Notes: a model not told the origin generated them from the sequence alone. DNA of 64,000 nucleotides from Shewanella oncorhynchi (GCF_012584455.1 NZ_JABAEB010000001.1:376657-440656); one strand, 5' to 3'. Shown: positions 43,808 to 53,762, counted from the first letter of the stretch. Made by a program: numbers and translations.

Positions 43808-44731
43808 TTACATAGGCCAGGTCATTTCGCCCATGTAAACTTTGGCGCTGATCTCAAGCCCTGCATCGGCTGGCATTTGTGGGTATAGCGCCAGCATCTT
43901 TTGGATTAATTCGGCTGAATCTTTCGAGGCTTTTGCAGCAATTTCAAAGGCTTTTACATATTCACGGGTAAAACCGATGGCGTGGGTATTAAATCGCGCT
44001 TCGCCTAAATAGTGCCCTGGGATCACTGTGGTCGGCAGCAGTTTTTCCATTGCATCTAAATGGGTTAACCATTCCTGACGCTCAGAGGCAGTTTGAGTGT
44101 CAGCCATCCAAACATGCGTGTTATCAAATACTTCTACGCCACCTGTAATGGTTTTTGCCGATGGTACCCACAGGAAAGTGTGTTTAGGGTGTTTATCATT
44201 AAAACCTTTGATAATCACTTGCTCACCGTCGATAGTAAAAGTGTCACTGTGAATCGCCTTAGGTAACACTAATTCGCTTGGCGCATTATCTTTTAAAATC
44301 GGCCCCCAGTAGGCGAGTTTGCCTTCCATTGAGGCTTTAATCGCATCGACTGTGGTTTGAGTCGCGACGATTTGTGCATCGGGGAAATTCTTTTTAATCA
44401 CGGCTAAGCCGAAATAGAAATCAGGATCGCTATGGCTGATATACACCTGAGTCAGCTTTTTACCGCTGGCTTTGATGGTGTCGACCAATTTTTGGGCATC
44501 GTTATTTTGAAATTGTGCATCGACTAGCATTATTTCGTGTTCGCCGCTGATAAAGCTCGATGACACGGCAAAGATGCTGTTTTCGCCCGGATTAAAATGG
44601 CTCACTTGTAATGGCGCTGCATTGACCGCGCTAAGCCCTGCCAGCAACAAGGTGGCGGCTAGGCTGATTTTAGACGAGGCCTTCAATGTGGCGTTAACTG
44701 TGTTACGTATTGCATAGGTCGATGTGTTCAT
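43808..44731 (-). CDS. Exported MBL-fold metallo-hydrolase-like protein with altered metal ligands
   Basis: 307 residues from the ATG at 44731, which opens a signal peptide (about 1-38, ending VNAAP); a longer frame from 44827 adds residues with no signal character. The metallo-beta-lactamase fold is evident, but the first metal motif HxHxDH is HSDPDF, and the usual Asp after the fourth strand is Gly (TITGGVEVF); the last His is kept in VIPGHYLG. It may therefore bind one metal or act on an unusual substrate. It leads a minus-strand group with the DsbA and SnoaL genes and is divergent from a LysR gene. Confidence 0.85.
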   Translation of the reverse strand: MNTSTYAIRNTVNATLKASSKISLAATLLLAGLSAVNAAPLQVSHFNPGENSIFAVSSSFISGEHEIMLVDAQFQNNDAQKLVDTIKASGKKLTQVYISHSDPDFYFGLAVIKKNFPDAQIVATQTTVDAIKASMEGKLAYWGPILKDNAPSELVLPKAIHSDTFTIDGEQVIIKGFNDKHPKHTFLWVPSAKTITGGVEVFDNTHVWMADTQTASERQEWLTHLDAMEKLLPTTVIPGHYLGEARFNTHAIGFTREYVKAFEIAAKASKDSAELIQKMLALYPQMPADAGLEISAKVYMGEMTWPM

Positions 44732-45001
44732 TTGGGGCTCACTTATTTCAAAGGATGAGAATAAAGGGTCAATTAAGCATTCATTGATTTGCAACTGCTG
44801 CAAAAGTGAGTCAAGTATAGGTTGCAAAAATCAATAGATAAATGCGAGTATCTGCCCATGTTTGTTGCATAAATCGGACGAATGGCCGCGCGCACTCTTG
44901 CATTCTTAATTACTAGTTACTTAGTTATGTGGGTACGCGAGTATGTCATTGAGCCTTCGAATGATTGAAAGTGAGTGATTGAACGAGAGTGGAGATAAAT
45001 C

Positions 45002-45943
45002 ATGGACAGACTCGAAGCGGCTAAGGTGTTTGTGACTATTGTTGAGTGCGGCAGCATGATCAGCGCCGCCAATGCCTTAGATATGTCGCGTTCTATGGTG
45101 ACCCGTTACTTGAGCGAAATGGAAGAATGGTCTGGTGCTAGGTTATTGCATCGCTCGACGCGTAGCCTCAGCTTAACGCCAGCGGGTGAGCAAGTGCTGG
45201 ACTATTGCCATCGGCTGCTCGAACTGGCTAACGAAGTGCCTGCGGTCAGTCATGCCGCTGTGGCGATTCCGCGAGGCTTATTGCGTATTAGCTGCTCACA
45301 ATTTTTGGCACATCAGATTTTAGCGGCCGTGGTACAGCAATATTTAGCCAGTTATCCGCAGGCGAGTGTGAATTTTCACGTGAGTAGCCAAACCGTCGAC
45401 TTGGTCGCCGAGCGAATTGATTTGGCGATTCGTATCACTAATGAGCTTGACCCTAATCTTATCGCTAGGCGCTTGGGGGAATGTGAGTCTGTTGTGTGCG
45501 CTGCCCCGAGTTATCTTGCCGCGCGTGCGGCCGTGCTGCATCCCGAGGATTTAACTCAGCATAACTGTTTAACCTATTCCTATTTTGGCGATGTGATGTG
45601 GCGCTTTTATCAAACCGATGTAGGAGCGAAACAGGCTCAAGCGCTGAACGCTGATCCTAAGTCAAACCAAGGCCAAGCTTTTAATGTGCCTGTGAATGGG
45701 AATTTCAGCGCCAATGATTCAATGGTGGTGCTCAATGCTACGCTGGCAGGCGAGGGGATTGCGATGCAACCGCTATGGGCGGCGAAACCCTATTTAGACT
45801 CGGGTCAGCTAGTGCCTTTATTAACTGAGTTTAAGCCGCAGTCCCTTGGTGTGTATGGCGTGTATCAATCCCGCAAACACATGCAGCCTGCACTTAGGGT
45901 GATGATGGATATGCTGGTGGCTTATTTTGCTAGTTTGAAATAG
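45002..45943 (+). CDS. LysR-family regulator, divergent from the MBL gene
   Basis: 313 residues: winged HTH (about 1-60, ECGSMISAANALDMSRSMVTRYLSEME) and effector domain (about 90-300). It belongs to the subgroup often found beside NADPH or thiol enzymes. GGAGATAAATC precedes the ATG. The 270-bp divergent spacer suggests control of the MBL/DsbA/SnoaL group. A triple 16-bp repeat spans its stop codon. Confidence 0.93.
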   Translation: MDRLEAAKVFVTIVECGSMISAANALDMSRSMVTRYLSEMEEWSGARLLHRSTRSLSLTPAGEQVLDYCHRLLELANEVPAVSHAAVAIPRGLLRISCSQFLAHQILAAVVQQYLASYPQASVNFHVSSQTVDLVAERIDLAIRITNELDPNLIARRLGECESVVCAAPSYLAARAAVLHPEDLTQHNCLTYSYFGDVMWRFYQTDVGAKQAQALNADPKSNQGQAFNVPVNGNFSANDSMVVLNATLAGEGIAMQPLWAAKPYLDSGQLVPLLTEFKPQSLGVYGVYQSRKHMQPALRVMMDMLVAYFASLK

Positions 45944-45979
45944 TGGCAGTTTGGAATAGTGCCAGTTTGAAATAGCGCC
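45932..45979. repeat. 16-bp tandem repeat (three units) spanning a LysR stop codon
   Basis: AGTTTGAAATAGTGGC, AGTTTGGAATAGTGCC and AGTTTGAAATAGCGCC at 45932, 45948 and 45964. The TAG stop (45941-45943) is in the first unit. Confidence 0.93.
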
Positions 45980-46015
45980 AAAGTCTACGGCACTCATAGC
46001 GTAACTGGATGCCAT

Positions 46016-46050
46016 AAAAAAGGAGCTTAACCCTTTCGAGCTAAACTCCT
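46016..46050 (-). terminator. Terminator of ettA
   Basis: On the minus strand AGGAGTTTAG pairs with TTAAGCTCCT (one mismatch) and a run of six T residues follows (A-run at 46016-46021 on the plus strand). Confidence 0.85.
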
Positions 46051-46064
46051 CAGATTTACACTTG

Positions 46065-46099
46065 TCTAGATTCTAGATTCTAGATTCTAGATTCTAGAT
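46065..46099. repeat. Perfect heptamer microsatellite, five copies
   Basis: TCTAGAT repeated five times without error, ending one base before the ettA stop codon (46100-46102). Each unit contains the palindrome TCTAGA. It would lie in the ettA 3' untranslated region, before the terminator. Confidence 0.97.
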
Positions 46100-47767
46100 T
46101 TACTTAATCATGCGCTTATATTTCAAGCGGTGTGGCTCAACCACATCGGCGCCATAGGTGTTTTTCAACCATGCCGAGTATTCTGTGTAGTTACCTTCGT
46201 AGAAGTTCACTTGACCTTCGTCGCGATAATCCAGAATGTGGGTCGCGATACGGTCGAGGAACCAACGGTCATGCGAAATCACCATAGCGCAACCTGGGAA
46301 TTCCAGAATCGCTTCTTCCAGTGCGCGCAGGGTTTCAACGTCTAAATCGTTGGTGGGTTCGTCGAGTAATAAGACGTTACCGCCCGCCTGCAGCAGTTTG
46401 GCTAAATGCACTCGGTTACGTTCACCACCAGATAAAGTACCGATGACTTTTTGCTGATCGCCACCACGGAAGTTGAAGCGGCCTACATAGGCGCGGCTCG
46501 GGATTTCCATGTTGTTGATACGCATTATGTCTTGACCACCGGAGATTTCTTCCCAAATGGTGTTCTTATCATTCATCGAATCGCGGAACTGCTCAACCGA
46601 GGCCAGTTGCACAGTATCACCCAGCTCAATGCTGCCGCTGTCTGGCTTTTCTGCGCCGGATAACATGCGGAACAGGGTCGATTTACCCGCGCCGTTGGCG
46701 CCGATAATGCCGACGATCGCGCCCTTAGGCACAGAGAACGACAGGTTGTCGATCAAAACGCGGTCACCGTAAGATTTGGTCAGGTTATTCACTTCAATAA
46801 CCTTGTCGCCTAAACGTGGTCCGGGCGGAATAAACAGCTCGTTGGTTTCGTTACGTTTTTGGTAATCGTTAGTGTTCAGCTCTTCAAAGCGCGCCATACG
46901 GGCTTTGCCCTTAGACTGACGGCCTTTCGCACCTTGGCGTACCCATTCCAATTCCTTTGCAATGGTTTTTTGACGGGCGCTTTCGGTGGCTGATTCTTGC
47001 TTCAGACGGGCATCTTTCTGCTCAAGCCATGAAGAATAGTTACCTTCCCACGGAATACCTTCACCGCGGTCGAGTTCTAAAATCCAGCCAGCAGCATTGT
47101 CGAGGAAGTAACGGTCATGGGTAATCGCGACCACAGTACCAGCATATTCCTGCAGGAAGTGCTCAAGCCACGCCACAGATTCAGCATCCAAGTGGTTGGT
47201 TGGTTCGTCCAGTAACAGCATTTCTGGTTTTTCAAGCAGCAAGCGACAAATCGCCACGCGGCGACGTTCACCACCGGATAATACTTCGATTTTCTCATCC
47301 CAATCTGGCAGACGCAGGGCGTTGGCGGCGCGCTCAAGGACGTACTCTAAGTTATGGGCATCTTGGGCTTGAATAATGGCTTCGAGTTCGCCTTGCTCTT
47401 TTGCAAGGGCGTCGAAATCGGCATCCGGCTCGGCGTAGGCTGCGTAAACGGCATCGAGGCGAGTCAGGGCATTTTTTGCCTCTGCTACCGCTTCTTCAAT
47501 CGCTTCACGCACGGTTTGATTCGGATCGAGTTTAGGTTCCTGCGGCAGGTAACCGATTTTCAATCCCGGCATTGGGCGCGCTTCACCTTCAATTTCGGTG
47601 TCAATACCCGCCATAATGCGCAGTAGTGTCGACTTACCTGAACCGTTGAGGCCGAGTACGCCAATTTTGGCGCCGGGGAAAAAGCTTAAAGAAATATCTT
47701 TAAGGATCTGCTTCTTAGGCGGAACAATTTTACCCACCCGCAGCATGCTGTAAACAAACTGAGCCAT
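46100..47767 (-). CDS. ettA: EttA, ABC-F translation throttle
   Basis: 555 residues, standard for EttA. Two ATPase domains carry Walker A GLNGSGKS (about 39-46) and GANGAGKS, ABC signatures LSGGERRR and LSGGERNR, and Walker B LLLDEPTNHLD / LLLDEPTNDLD. Between them lie the arm (about 95-138) and the P-site tRNA-interaction linker (about 240-320). EttA binds the ribosomal E site and links translation initiation to the ATP/ADP ratio. Transcribed singly, divergent from glyA. Confidence 0.97.
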   Translation of the reverse strand: MAQFVYSMLRVGKIVPPKKQILKDISLSFFPGAKIGVLGLNGSGKSTLLRIMAGIDTEIEGEARPMPGLKIGYLPQEPKLDPNQTVREAIEEAVAEAKNALTRLDAVYAAYAEPDADFDALAKEQGELEAIIQAQDAHNLEYVLERAANALRLPDWDEKIEVLSGGERRRVAICRLLLEKPEMLLLDEPTNHLDAESVAWLEHFLQEYAGTVVAITHDRYFLDNAAGWILELDRGEGIPWEGNYSSWLEQKDARLKQESATESARQKTIAKELEWVRQGAKGRQSKGKARMARFEELNTNDYQKRNETNELFIPPGPRLGDKVIEVNNLTKSYGDRVLIDNLSFSVPKGAIVGIIGANGAGKSTLFRMLSGAEKPDSGSIELGDTVQLASVEQFRDSMNDKNTIWEEISGGQDIMRINNMEIPSRAYVGRFNFRGGDQQKVIGTLSGGERNRVHLAKLLQAGGNVLLLDEPTNDLDVETLRALEEAILEFPGCAMVISHDRWFLDRIATHILDYRDEGQVNFYEGNYTEYSAWLKNTYGADVVEPHRLKYKRMIK

Positions 47768-47956
47768 TTTTCTCTATCTTAAGTGACTAATGATGCGGCT
47801 AATTCTACTCGATTGCGCGCCGAACTCAACTCGACAATGAGCCAAGTTCAAGCACTCTCTGCAGGAATTTCATGTTTCAAATACTGGGATTGTGACCGCG
47901 TTCCGAGTAGAATACCGCGCAACCCTACCTATAAGAATTGGCAGCTGGAGTAAGCA

Positions 47957-49210
47957 ATGCTGAAAAAAGATATGAATATCGCAGATTATGATCCGGAACT
48001 GTTTAACGCAATTCAGAATGAAACTCTGCGTCAAGAAGAGCATATTGAGCTGATTGCTTCTGAAAACTACACCAGTCCACGCGTGATGGAAGCGCAAGGT
48101 TCACAGTTAACCAATAAGTACGCTGAAGGCTATCCAGGCAAGCGTTACTACGGTGGTTGTGAGTATGTGGACGTAGTTGAAACCTTAGCGATTGAACGTG
48201 CTAAACAACTGTTTGGCGCAACTTACGCTAACGTACAACCTCATTCAGGTTCACAGGCAAACAGCGCGGTTTACATGGCATTGTTAAAACCTGGCGATAC
48301 CGTACTGGGCATGAACTTAGCTCACGGTGGTCACTTGACCCACGGTTCACCGGTTAACTTCTCTGGCAAACTGTACAACATCATTCCTTACGGTATCGAC
48401 GAGTCTGGCAAAATTGACTACGAAGAGATGGAACGTATTGCCATAGAACACAAGCCTAAGATGATGATCGGCGGTTTCTCTGCTTATTCAGGTATCGTTG
48501 ACTGGGCAAAAATGCGTGAAATCGCAGACAAAATAGGTGCTTACCTATTTGTCGACATGGCGCACGTTGCCGGTCTTATTGCTGCTGGCGTTTATCCAAA
48601 CCCAGTTCCACACGCACACGTTGTGACATCAACGACTCACAAAACCTTAGCGGGTCCTCGTGGTGGCGTGATCCTGTCTGCTGCTGATGATGAAGACTTG
48701 TACAAAAAGTTGAACTCTGCGGTATTCCCTGGCGGTCAAGGTGGCCCATTAATGCACGTTATCGCCGGTAAAGCGGTTGCGTTCAAAGAAGCCCTAGAGC
48801 CAGAATTTAAAGTGTACCAACAGCAAGTGGTTAATAACGCTAAAGCTATGGTTGAAGTGTTCCTTGAGCGCGGTTACAAAATCGTCTCTGGCGGAACCAG
48901 CAACCACTTAATGCTAGTTGACCTGATTGGTCGTGACTTAACGGGTAAAGAAGCCGATGCCGCCTTAGGTAGCGCTAACATTACCGTGAACAAAAACTCA
49001 GTGCCAAACGATCCACGTTCACCCTTTGTGACCTCAGGTGTGCGTATCGGTACGCCAGCCATTACGCGCCGCGGCTTTAAAGAAGCGGAATCGAAAGAGC
49101 TGACTGGCTGGATTTGTGACATCCTTGATGATGCGAACAATCCTGCTGTGATTGAGCGTGTTAAGGGCCAAGTATTGGCACTGTGTGCACGTTTCCCTGT
49201 TTACGGCTAA
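47957..49210 (+). CDS. glyA: Serine hydroxymethyltransferase
   Basis: 417 residues, as in E. coli. It interconverts serine and glycine while loading the one-carbon unit on tetrahydrofolate. The PLP-binding Lys lies in [16 protein letters not shown] (about residue 229); the N-terminal [14 protein letters not shown] is fully conserved. GGAG is six bases before the ATG. No PurR-like palindrome was recognised upstream. Confidence 0.98.
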   Translation: MLKKDMNIADYDPELFNAIQNETLRQEEHIELIASENYTSPRVMEAQGSQLTNKYAEGYPGKRYYGGCEYVDVVETLAIERAKQLFGATYANVQPHSGSQANSAVYMALLKPGDTVLGMNLAHGGHLTHGSPVNFSGKLYNIIPYGIDESGKIDYEEMERIAIEHKPKMMIGGFSAYSGIVDWAKMREIADKIGAYLFVDMAHVAGLIAAGVYPNPVPHAHVVTSTTHKTLAGPRGGVILSAADDEDLYKKLNSAVFPGGQGGPLMHVIAGKAVAFKEALEPEFKVYQQQVVNNAKAMVEVFLERGYKIVSGGTSNHLMLVDLIGRDLTGKEADAALGSANITVNKNSVPNDPRSPFVTSGVRIGTPAITRRGFKEAESKELTGWICDILDDANNPAVIERVKGQVLALCARFPVYG

Positions 49211-49279
49211 TTTGCCTATGCATCTACGTTTAGTAGATGAAGGGCCGAGATTGACCGCCGACTGACTTGATACTTGTCA

Positions 49280-49349
49280 CATCAGGTACTTAGCATCAGG
49301 CACTTAACATCAAGTAGTTAACATTAGGTTGTTAAGCTCAGGTAGTTAA
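49280..49349. repeat. 14-bp degenerate tandem repeat after glyA, five units
   Basis: CATCAGGTACTTAG, CATCAGGCACTTAA, CATCAAGTAGTTAA, CATTAGGTTGTTAA and GCTCAGGTAGTTAA, then a decayed sixth (CCTCAGCCCATAAA, 49350-49363). It lies between the glyA stop and its terminator. Confidence 0.9.
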
Positions 49350-49377
49350 CCTCAGCCCATAAATAGGATAAAATCTC

Positions 49378-49402
49378 ATGGCCGCATCTCGCGGCCATTT
49401 TT
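49378..49402 (+). terminator. Terminator of glyA
   Basis: Stem ATGGCCGC / GCGGCCAT with loop ATCTC, followed by TTTTATT. Confidence 0.92.
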
Positions 49403-49498
49403 ATTGGTAAAATCTTAGGTTTAAATCCATTGCGTTTGACTGAGATTTAACAGGTAAAGCCATTAACGCTTTACCACCATTCACTGGCAGGAGGCTCA

Positions 49499-49948
49499 AT
49501 GCATTGTCCATTTTGTAGCGCGACAGATACTAAAGTCATCGATTCCCGATTAGTGGCAGAAGGCCACCAAGTGCGCCGTCGCCGAGAATGCACCGAATGT
49601 CATGAAAGATTTACCACCTTCGAAGGCGCCGAATTAGTTATGCCTAGGGTGATTAAGCGCGATGGTTCACGCCAACCCTTTGATGAAGAAAAACTCCAAG
49701 GTGGCATGTTGCGCGCCGTTGAAAAACGCCCCGTATCTATGGATGAAATAGAGCAAGCACTCAGCAAAATCAAGTCTACTCTGCGCGCCACTGGCGAGCG
49801 GGAAGTGCCGTCAGAAATGGTGGGTAACTTAATGATGGAGCAATTGATGAGCCTAGATAAAGTCGCCTACATTCGTTTCGCTTCTGTGTACCGCGCCTTT
49901 GAAGACGTGTCTGAATTTGGCGAAGCCATCGCCAAGCTGCAAAAGTAG
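49499..49948 (+). CDS. nrdR: NrdR, transcriptional repressor of ribonucleotide reductase genes
   Basis: 149 residues. A zinc ribbon (Cys3, Cys6, and CTEC at about 31-34) binds NrdR boxes, and an ATP-cone (about 46-136) senses ATP/dATP. AGGAGG lies four bases before the ATG. In Proteobacteria nrdR commonly precedes ribD, as it does here (119-bp gap). Confidence 0.97.
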   Translation: MHCPFCSATDTKVIDSRLVAEGHQVRRRRECTECHERFTTFEGAELVMPRVIKRDGSRQPFDEEKLQGGMLRAVEKRPVSMDEIEQALSKIKSTLRATGEREVPSEMVGNLMMEQLMSLDKVAYIRFASVYRAFEDVSEFGEAIAKLQK

Positions 49949-50067
49949 TCATTGAGTTTTGTCGCCGACAAGGCAGACGTGTACGAGCGATTGGCGTGAA
50001 AGCACAAATTTAAAAGACAGGTTTGTAAGACTGGTGAAAGCCGAAACCTTTAACAACAGGGTTGAAC

Positions 50068-51246
50068 ATGAGCTTGAACATAAGTTGGTCCGTACTCGAT
50101 ACCCAAATGATGAGCCGCGCGATTCAATTGGCGCGCAAAGGCTTTTACACCACAAGACCCAATCCCAGTGTGGGCTGCGTTATCGTTAAAGATAATCAAA
50201 TCACCGGTGAAGGTTATCATCAAAAAGCGGGTGAACCCCACGCCGAAGTGCATGCGCTACGTATGGCTGGCGAACGCGCCCGCGGCGCAACGGCCTATGT
50301 CACTTTAGAGCCCTGCAGCCATTATGGCCGCACGCCGCCCTGCGCCTTGGCGCTGATCAATATTGGCGTTAAACGTGTAGTAGTGGCGGTGGAAGATCCT
50401 AATCCGCAAGTAGGTGGTCGTGGCATTCAAATGCTGCGCGACGCCGGCATTGAAGTGGATGTGGGATTACATCGCGATGAAGCCTATGCCTTGAATTTAG
50501 GCTTTATGAAGCGTATGGAATCAGGTTTACCCAGAGTCACTGTCAAATTGGCTGCCAGTCTCGATGGTAAAACCGCGCTGTCTAACGGTGTGTCTAAATG
50601 GATAACTAGTCCAGAATCTCGCCGCGACGTGCAGCGATTACGTTTACGTTCTTGTGCACTGGTCACGGGAATTGAAACCATACTGGCGGACGATCCCTCA
50701 CTCAATGTGCGTTATCAGGAACTTGGCAGCTTAAAAGACAGTGTAACCGAGGCGCAATTACTGCAGCCATTAAGAGTCATACTCGATAGTCACGCCCGTT
50801 TGCCGTTATCTGCTGCATGTTTGGCTATTGTATCGCCGATACTCTTGGTCTCGACCGTGGCTTATCCCGCAGAGTTTCAAGCACAATTGCCCTCCCATGT
50901 GAGTTGCCTCCTGTTACCTGCAATTGAAGGTCGCGTCTCATTGCCTGAACTATTAAGCTATTTAGGCCAAAGCTGTAATCACGTGTTGGTGGAAGCGGGT
51001 GCAACCTTAGCGGGCGCATTTTTAGCGCAGGGGCTTGCCGATGAGTTAGTGCTATACCAAGCGATGAAAATCCTCGGTGGGCATGGGCGTAATTTGCTGC
51101 AATTGCCCGATTATCAAACCATGGCACACATTCCTGCACTCACTTTGGTCGATGAGCGCAAATTAGGGCCAGATACCCGTTTAACCTTGAGCGTTAAGCT
51201 TGATACCTCTTTATTTAAATCGAATTGGAGCAAGATAACCGTTTAA
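50068..51246 (+). CDS. ribD: RibD, riboflavin deaminase/reductase
   Basis: 392 residues from the ATG at 50068; a TTG two codons earlier (50062) is possible. The N-terminal deaminase domain (about 10-150) binds zinc through HAEVHAL and PCSHYGRTPPC. The C-terminal reductase domain (about 150-385) binds NADPH. Together they convert the first pyrimidine intermediate of the pathway to the ribityl form. Confidence 0.97.
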   Translation: MSLNISWSVLDTQMMSRAIQLARKGFYTTRPNPSVGCVIVKDNQITGEGYHQKAGEPHAEVHALRMAGERARGATAYVTLEPCSHYGRTPPCALALINIGVKRVVVAVEDPNPQVGGRGIQMLRDAGIEVDVGLHRDEAYALNLGFMKRMESGLPRVTVKLAASLDGKTALSNGVSKWITSPESRRDVQRLRLRSCALVTGIETILADDPSLNVRYQELGSLKDSVTEAQLLQPLRVILDSHARLPLSAACLAIVSPILLVSTVAYPAEFQAQLPSHVSCLLLPAIEGRVSLPELLSYLGQSCNHVLVEAGATLAGAFLAQGLADELVLYQAMKILGGHGRNLLQLPDYQTMAHIPALTLVDERKLGPDTRLTLSVKLDTSLFKSNWSKITV

Positions 51247-51296
51247 CCTTGAGTCTTATGCCTTATTACTTCTTTATTTAATTAAGTGAGTTAACC

Positions 51297-51953
51297 ATGT
51301 TTACTGGGATTATTGAAGCCGTTGGCACCCTGCGCAAACTGGAGCGTAAAGGCGATGATATTCGTCTTACCGTGGCGAGCGGCAAACTGGATTTAAACGA
51401 TGTGCGTTTAGGCGACAGCATTGCCACTAACGGTGTGTGCTTAACGGTTGTGCAGCAATTAGCCGACGGTTATGTGGCTGATGTCTCTGCCGAAACCGTG
51501 AGTCTAACCGGCTTTGCTAATTACAAAGTGGGCACTAAGGTGAATCTTGAAAAGGCCGTCACCCCAACCACACGCTTAGGCGGCCACATGGTCAGTGGCC
51601 ATGTTGACGGTATTGCAACGGTTGAGCAACGCTTAGTGCGTGGTCAAGCCATTGAATTTTGGTTAGCCGCACCCGCAGAGCTTGGGCGTTATATTGCCCA
51701 TAAAGGTTCCATCACCATTGATGGCGTGAGTCTGACGGTTAACGAAGTGGACGGCAGTCGATTCCGCTTGACCATAGTGCCGCATACCGCAGGTGAAACC
51801 ACGTTAATCGACCTGCAAGCGGGTGATAAGGTGAATATCGAAGTGGATTTAATCGCCCGTTATCTTGAACGCTTGATGAATTATGATGGCAAAGACAGCA
51901 AGAGCGGTGGCGTCACCATGGAAATGTTAGCCCGTGCCGGCTTTGTGCGTTAG
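51297..51953 (+). CDS. ribE: Riboflavin synthase, alpha chain
   Basis: 218 residues with two homologous lumazine-binding repeats (about 1-97 and 98-200), starting with the diagnostic MFTGIIEAVG. It dismutates two lumazines to riboflavin and the pyrimidine product. The enzyme is called RibC or RibE depending on the organism. Third riboflavin-pathway position in the nrdR-ribD-ribE-ribBX-ribH cluster. Confidence 0.97.
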   Translation: MFTGIIEAVGTLRKLERKGDDIRLTVASGKLDLNDVRLGDSIATNGVCLTVVQQLADGYVADVSAETVSLTGFANYKVGTKVNLEKAVTPTTRLGGHMVSGHVDGIATVEQRLVRGQAIEFWLAAPAELGRYIAHKGSITIDGVSLTVNEVDGSRFRLTIVPHTAGETTLIDLQAGDKVNIEVDLIARYLERLMNYDGKDSKSGGVTMEMLARAGFVR

Positions 51954-52048
51954 TGCACAGGAGCAGATTATTTAACTTAAGCTTATCGGCAGCTTAGGTT
52001 ATTTAGGTATAGAATTTCATAATAACAGCAAAATCATAAGGTCCTACA

Positions 52049-53152
52049 ATGGCGCTGCACAGTATAGAAGAGATCATCGAAGATATTCGTCAAGGCAAAA
52101 TGGTTATTTTGATGGATGACGAAGACAGAGAAAACGAAGGTGATTTGATCATGGCGGCCGAAATGGTCACGCCAGAAGCGATTAACTTTATGGCGAAATA
52201 TGGCCGTGGGCTTATTTGCCAGACCATGACTAAAGCCCGTTGCCAGCAGTTAAATCTCCCCTTAATGGTGACGAATAATAACGCCCAGTTCTCGACTAAC
52301 TTTACGGTTTCTATTGAAGCGGCAGAAGGTGTGACTACCGGTATTTCGGCCCACGATCGCGCTGTAACGGTGAAAGCGGCTGTGGCTAAGGAGGCTAAAG
52401 CGTCTGATTTAGTGCAACCAGGGCACATCTTCCCGCTAATGGCACAGGACGGCGGCGTATTAACCCGCGCAGGCCACACTGAAGCTGGCTGTGATTTAGC
52501 CCGTCTTGCGGGACTTGAGCCATCGGGCGTTATCGTTGAGATTTTGAACGAAGACGGCACTATGGCACGTCGCCCAGATTTGGAGATTTTCTCCGAGTTG
52601 CATGGCATCAAAATCGGCACTATCGCGGCTTTAATCGAGTATCGCAACACCAAAGAAACCACGGTTGTGCGTGAAGCTAAATGCAAATTACCGACCCGTT
52701 TCGGTGAGTTCGACATGGTGACCTTCAGAGACACTATCGACAATCAACTGCACTTTGCCTTAGTCAAAGGTGAGGTGAAAGAAGATTGTTTGGTGCGCGT
52801 GCATTTGCAAAATACCTTCAACGATTTACTCCACTCAGAGCGCGATCAGCAACGCAGCTGGCCACTCGAAAAGGCGATGGAGCGTATTTCTGCAGAAGGT
52901 GGTGTATTGGTTTTACTCGGGAATCAAGAACATCCCTGTGAAATCCTTTCTAAGGTGAAAGCCTTTGAAGCTGAAGATCAAGGCCAAGCGCCTGCTTCTG
53001 CAAAATGGCAGGGGACGTCGCGCCGTGTGGGTGTTGGCTCGCAAATTCTCGCCAGCCTTGGTGTGACTAAGATGCGCCTGCTCAGTTCGCCTAAACGCTA
53101 CCACTCACTTTCAGGCTTTGGCCTTGAAGTGACTGAGTATGTGGCGGACTGA
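52049..53152 (+). CDS. ribBX: RibBX: dihydroxybutanone-phosphate synthase fused to a degenerate GTP cyclohydrolase II-like domain
   Basis: 367 residues. The N-terminal RibB domain (about 1-200) has [16 protein letters not shown] and [13 protein letters not shown], the catalytic and metal-binding regions. The C-terminal domain (about 205-365) follows the RibA outline but lacks the zinc-binding Cys cluster of GTP cyclohydrolase II; at that place it reads [16 protein letters not shown]. This agrees with the published RibBX variant of Proteobacteria, described in Shewanella as lacking cyclohydrolase activity. A stand-alone ribA elsewhere would be needed. AAGGTCC precedes the ATG. Confidence 0.95.
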   Translation: MALHSIEEIIEDIRQGKMVILMDDEDRENEGDLIMAAEMVTPEAINFMAKYGRGLICQTMTKARCQQLNLPLMVTNNNAQFSTNFTVSIEAAEGVTTGISAHDRAVTVKAAVAKEAKASDLVQPGHIFPLMAQDGGVLTRAGHTEAGCDLARLAGLEPSGVIVEILNEDGTMARRPDLEIFSELHGIKIGTIAALIEYRNTKETTVVREAKCKLPTRFGEFDMVTFRDTIDNQLHFALVKGEVKEDCLVRVHLQNTFNDLLHSERDQQRSWPLEKAMERISAEGGVLVLLGNQEHPCEILSKVKAFEAEDQGQAPASAKWQGTSRRVGVGSQILASLGVTKMRLLSSPKRYHSLSGFGLEVTEYVAD

Positions 53153-53282
53153 AACCCAAAGTTACACTGAAGTAAAATTAACAATTTCTGATAATTTGCA
53201 TAGGGCTCTGGGCAATTGGCTGTGATATCATGTCGCCACTTTTCGCCCCGAGCTGGGTGCTTTAGCTAAATTAGGTAAGATA

Positions 53283-53762
53283 ATGAACGTAGTTCAAGGT
53301 AATATCGAAGCGAAAAATGCCAAAGTTGCGATTGTAATTTCGCGTTTCAACAGCTTTTTAGTTGAGAGCTTGCTTGAAGGTGCACTTGACACGCTGAAAC
53401 GTTTTGGCCAAGTCAGCGACGACAATATCACTGTTGTCCGTGTACCAGGTGCGGTTGAGTTGCCGCTAGCTGCGCGTCGCGTAGCTGCCAGTGGTAAATT
53501 CGACGGTATTATCGCATTAGGTGCGGTGATCCGTGGTGGTACTCCTCATTTTGATTTTGTTGCAGGCGAATGTAATAAAGGTCTAGCTCAAGTTGCTTTA
53601 GAATTTGATCTGCCTGTTGCTTTCGGTGTTTTGACCACTGATACCATTGAACAAGCGATTGAACGTTCAGGTACCAAAGCGGGTAACAAAGGCGGCGAAG
53701 CTGCTTTAAGCCTGCTTGAAATGGTCAATGTTCTGCAAGAACTTGAACAACAGTTGTTATAG
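53283..53762 (+). CDS. ribH: RibH, lumazine synthase
   Basis: 159 residues with the family regions [15 protein letters not shown] and [17 protein letters not shown], which form the active site in an icosahedral or pentameric assembly. It condenses dihydroxybutanone phosphate with the ribityl pyrimidine. AGGTAAGATA precedes the ATG. The nusB start is 12 bp after its stop. Confidence 0.97.

Noticed and set aside
47768..47956. PurR or MetR site between ettA and glyA
   Set aside because: Looked for because E. coli glyA is controlled this way; no PurR-like palindrome is visible by eye.
51954..52048. FMN riboswitch before ribBX
   Set aside because: The 95-bp spacer shows none of the conserved RFN-element blocks and is too short for the full structure plus expression platform.
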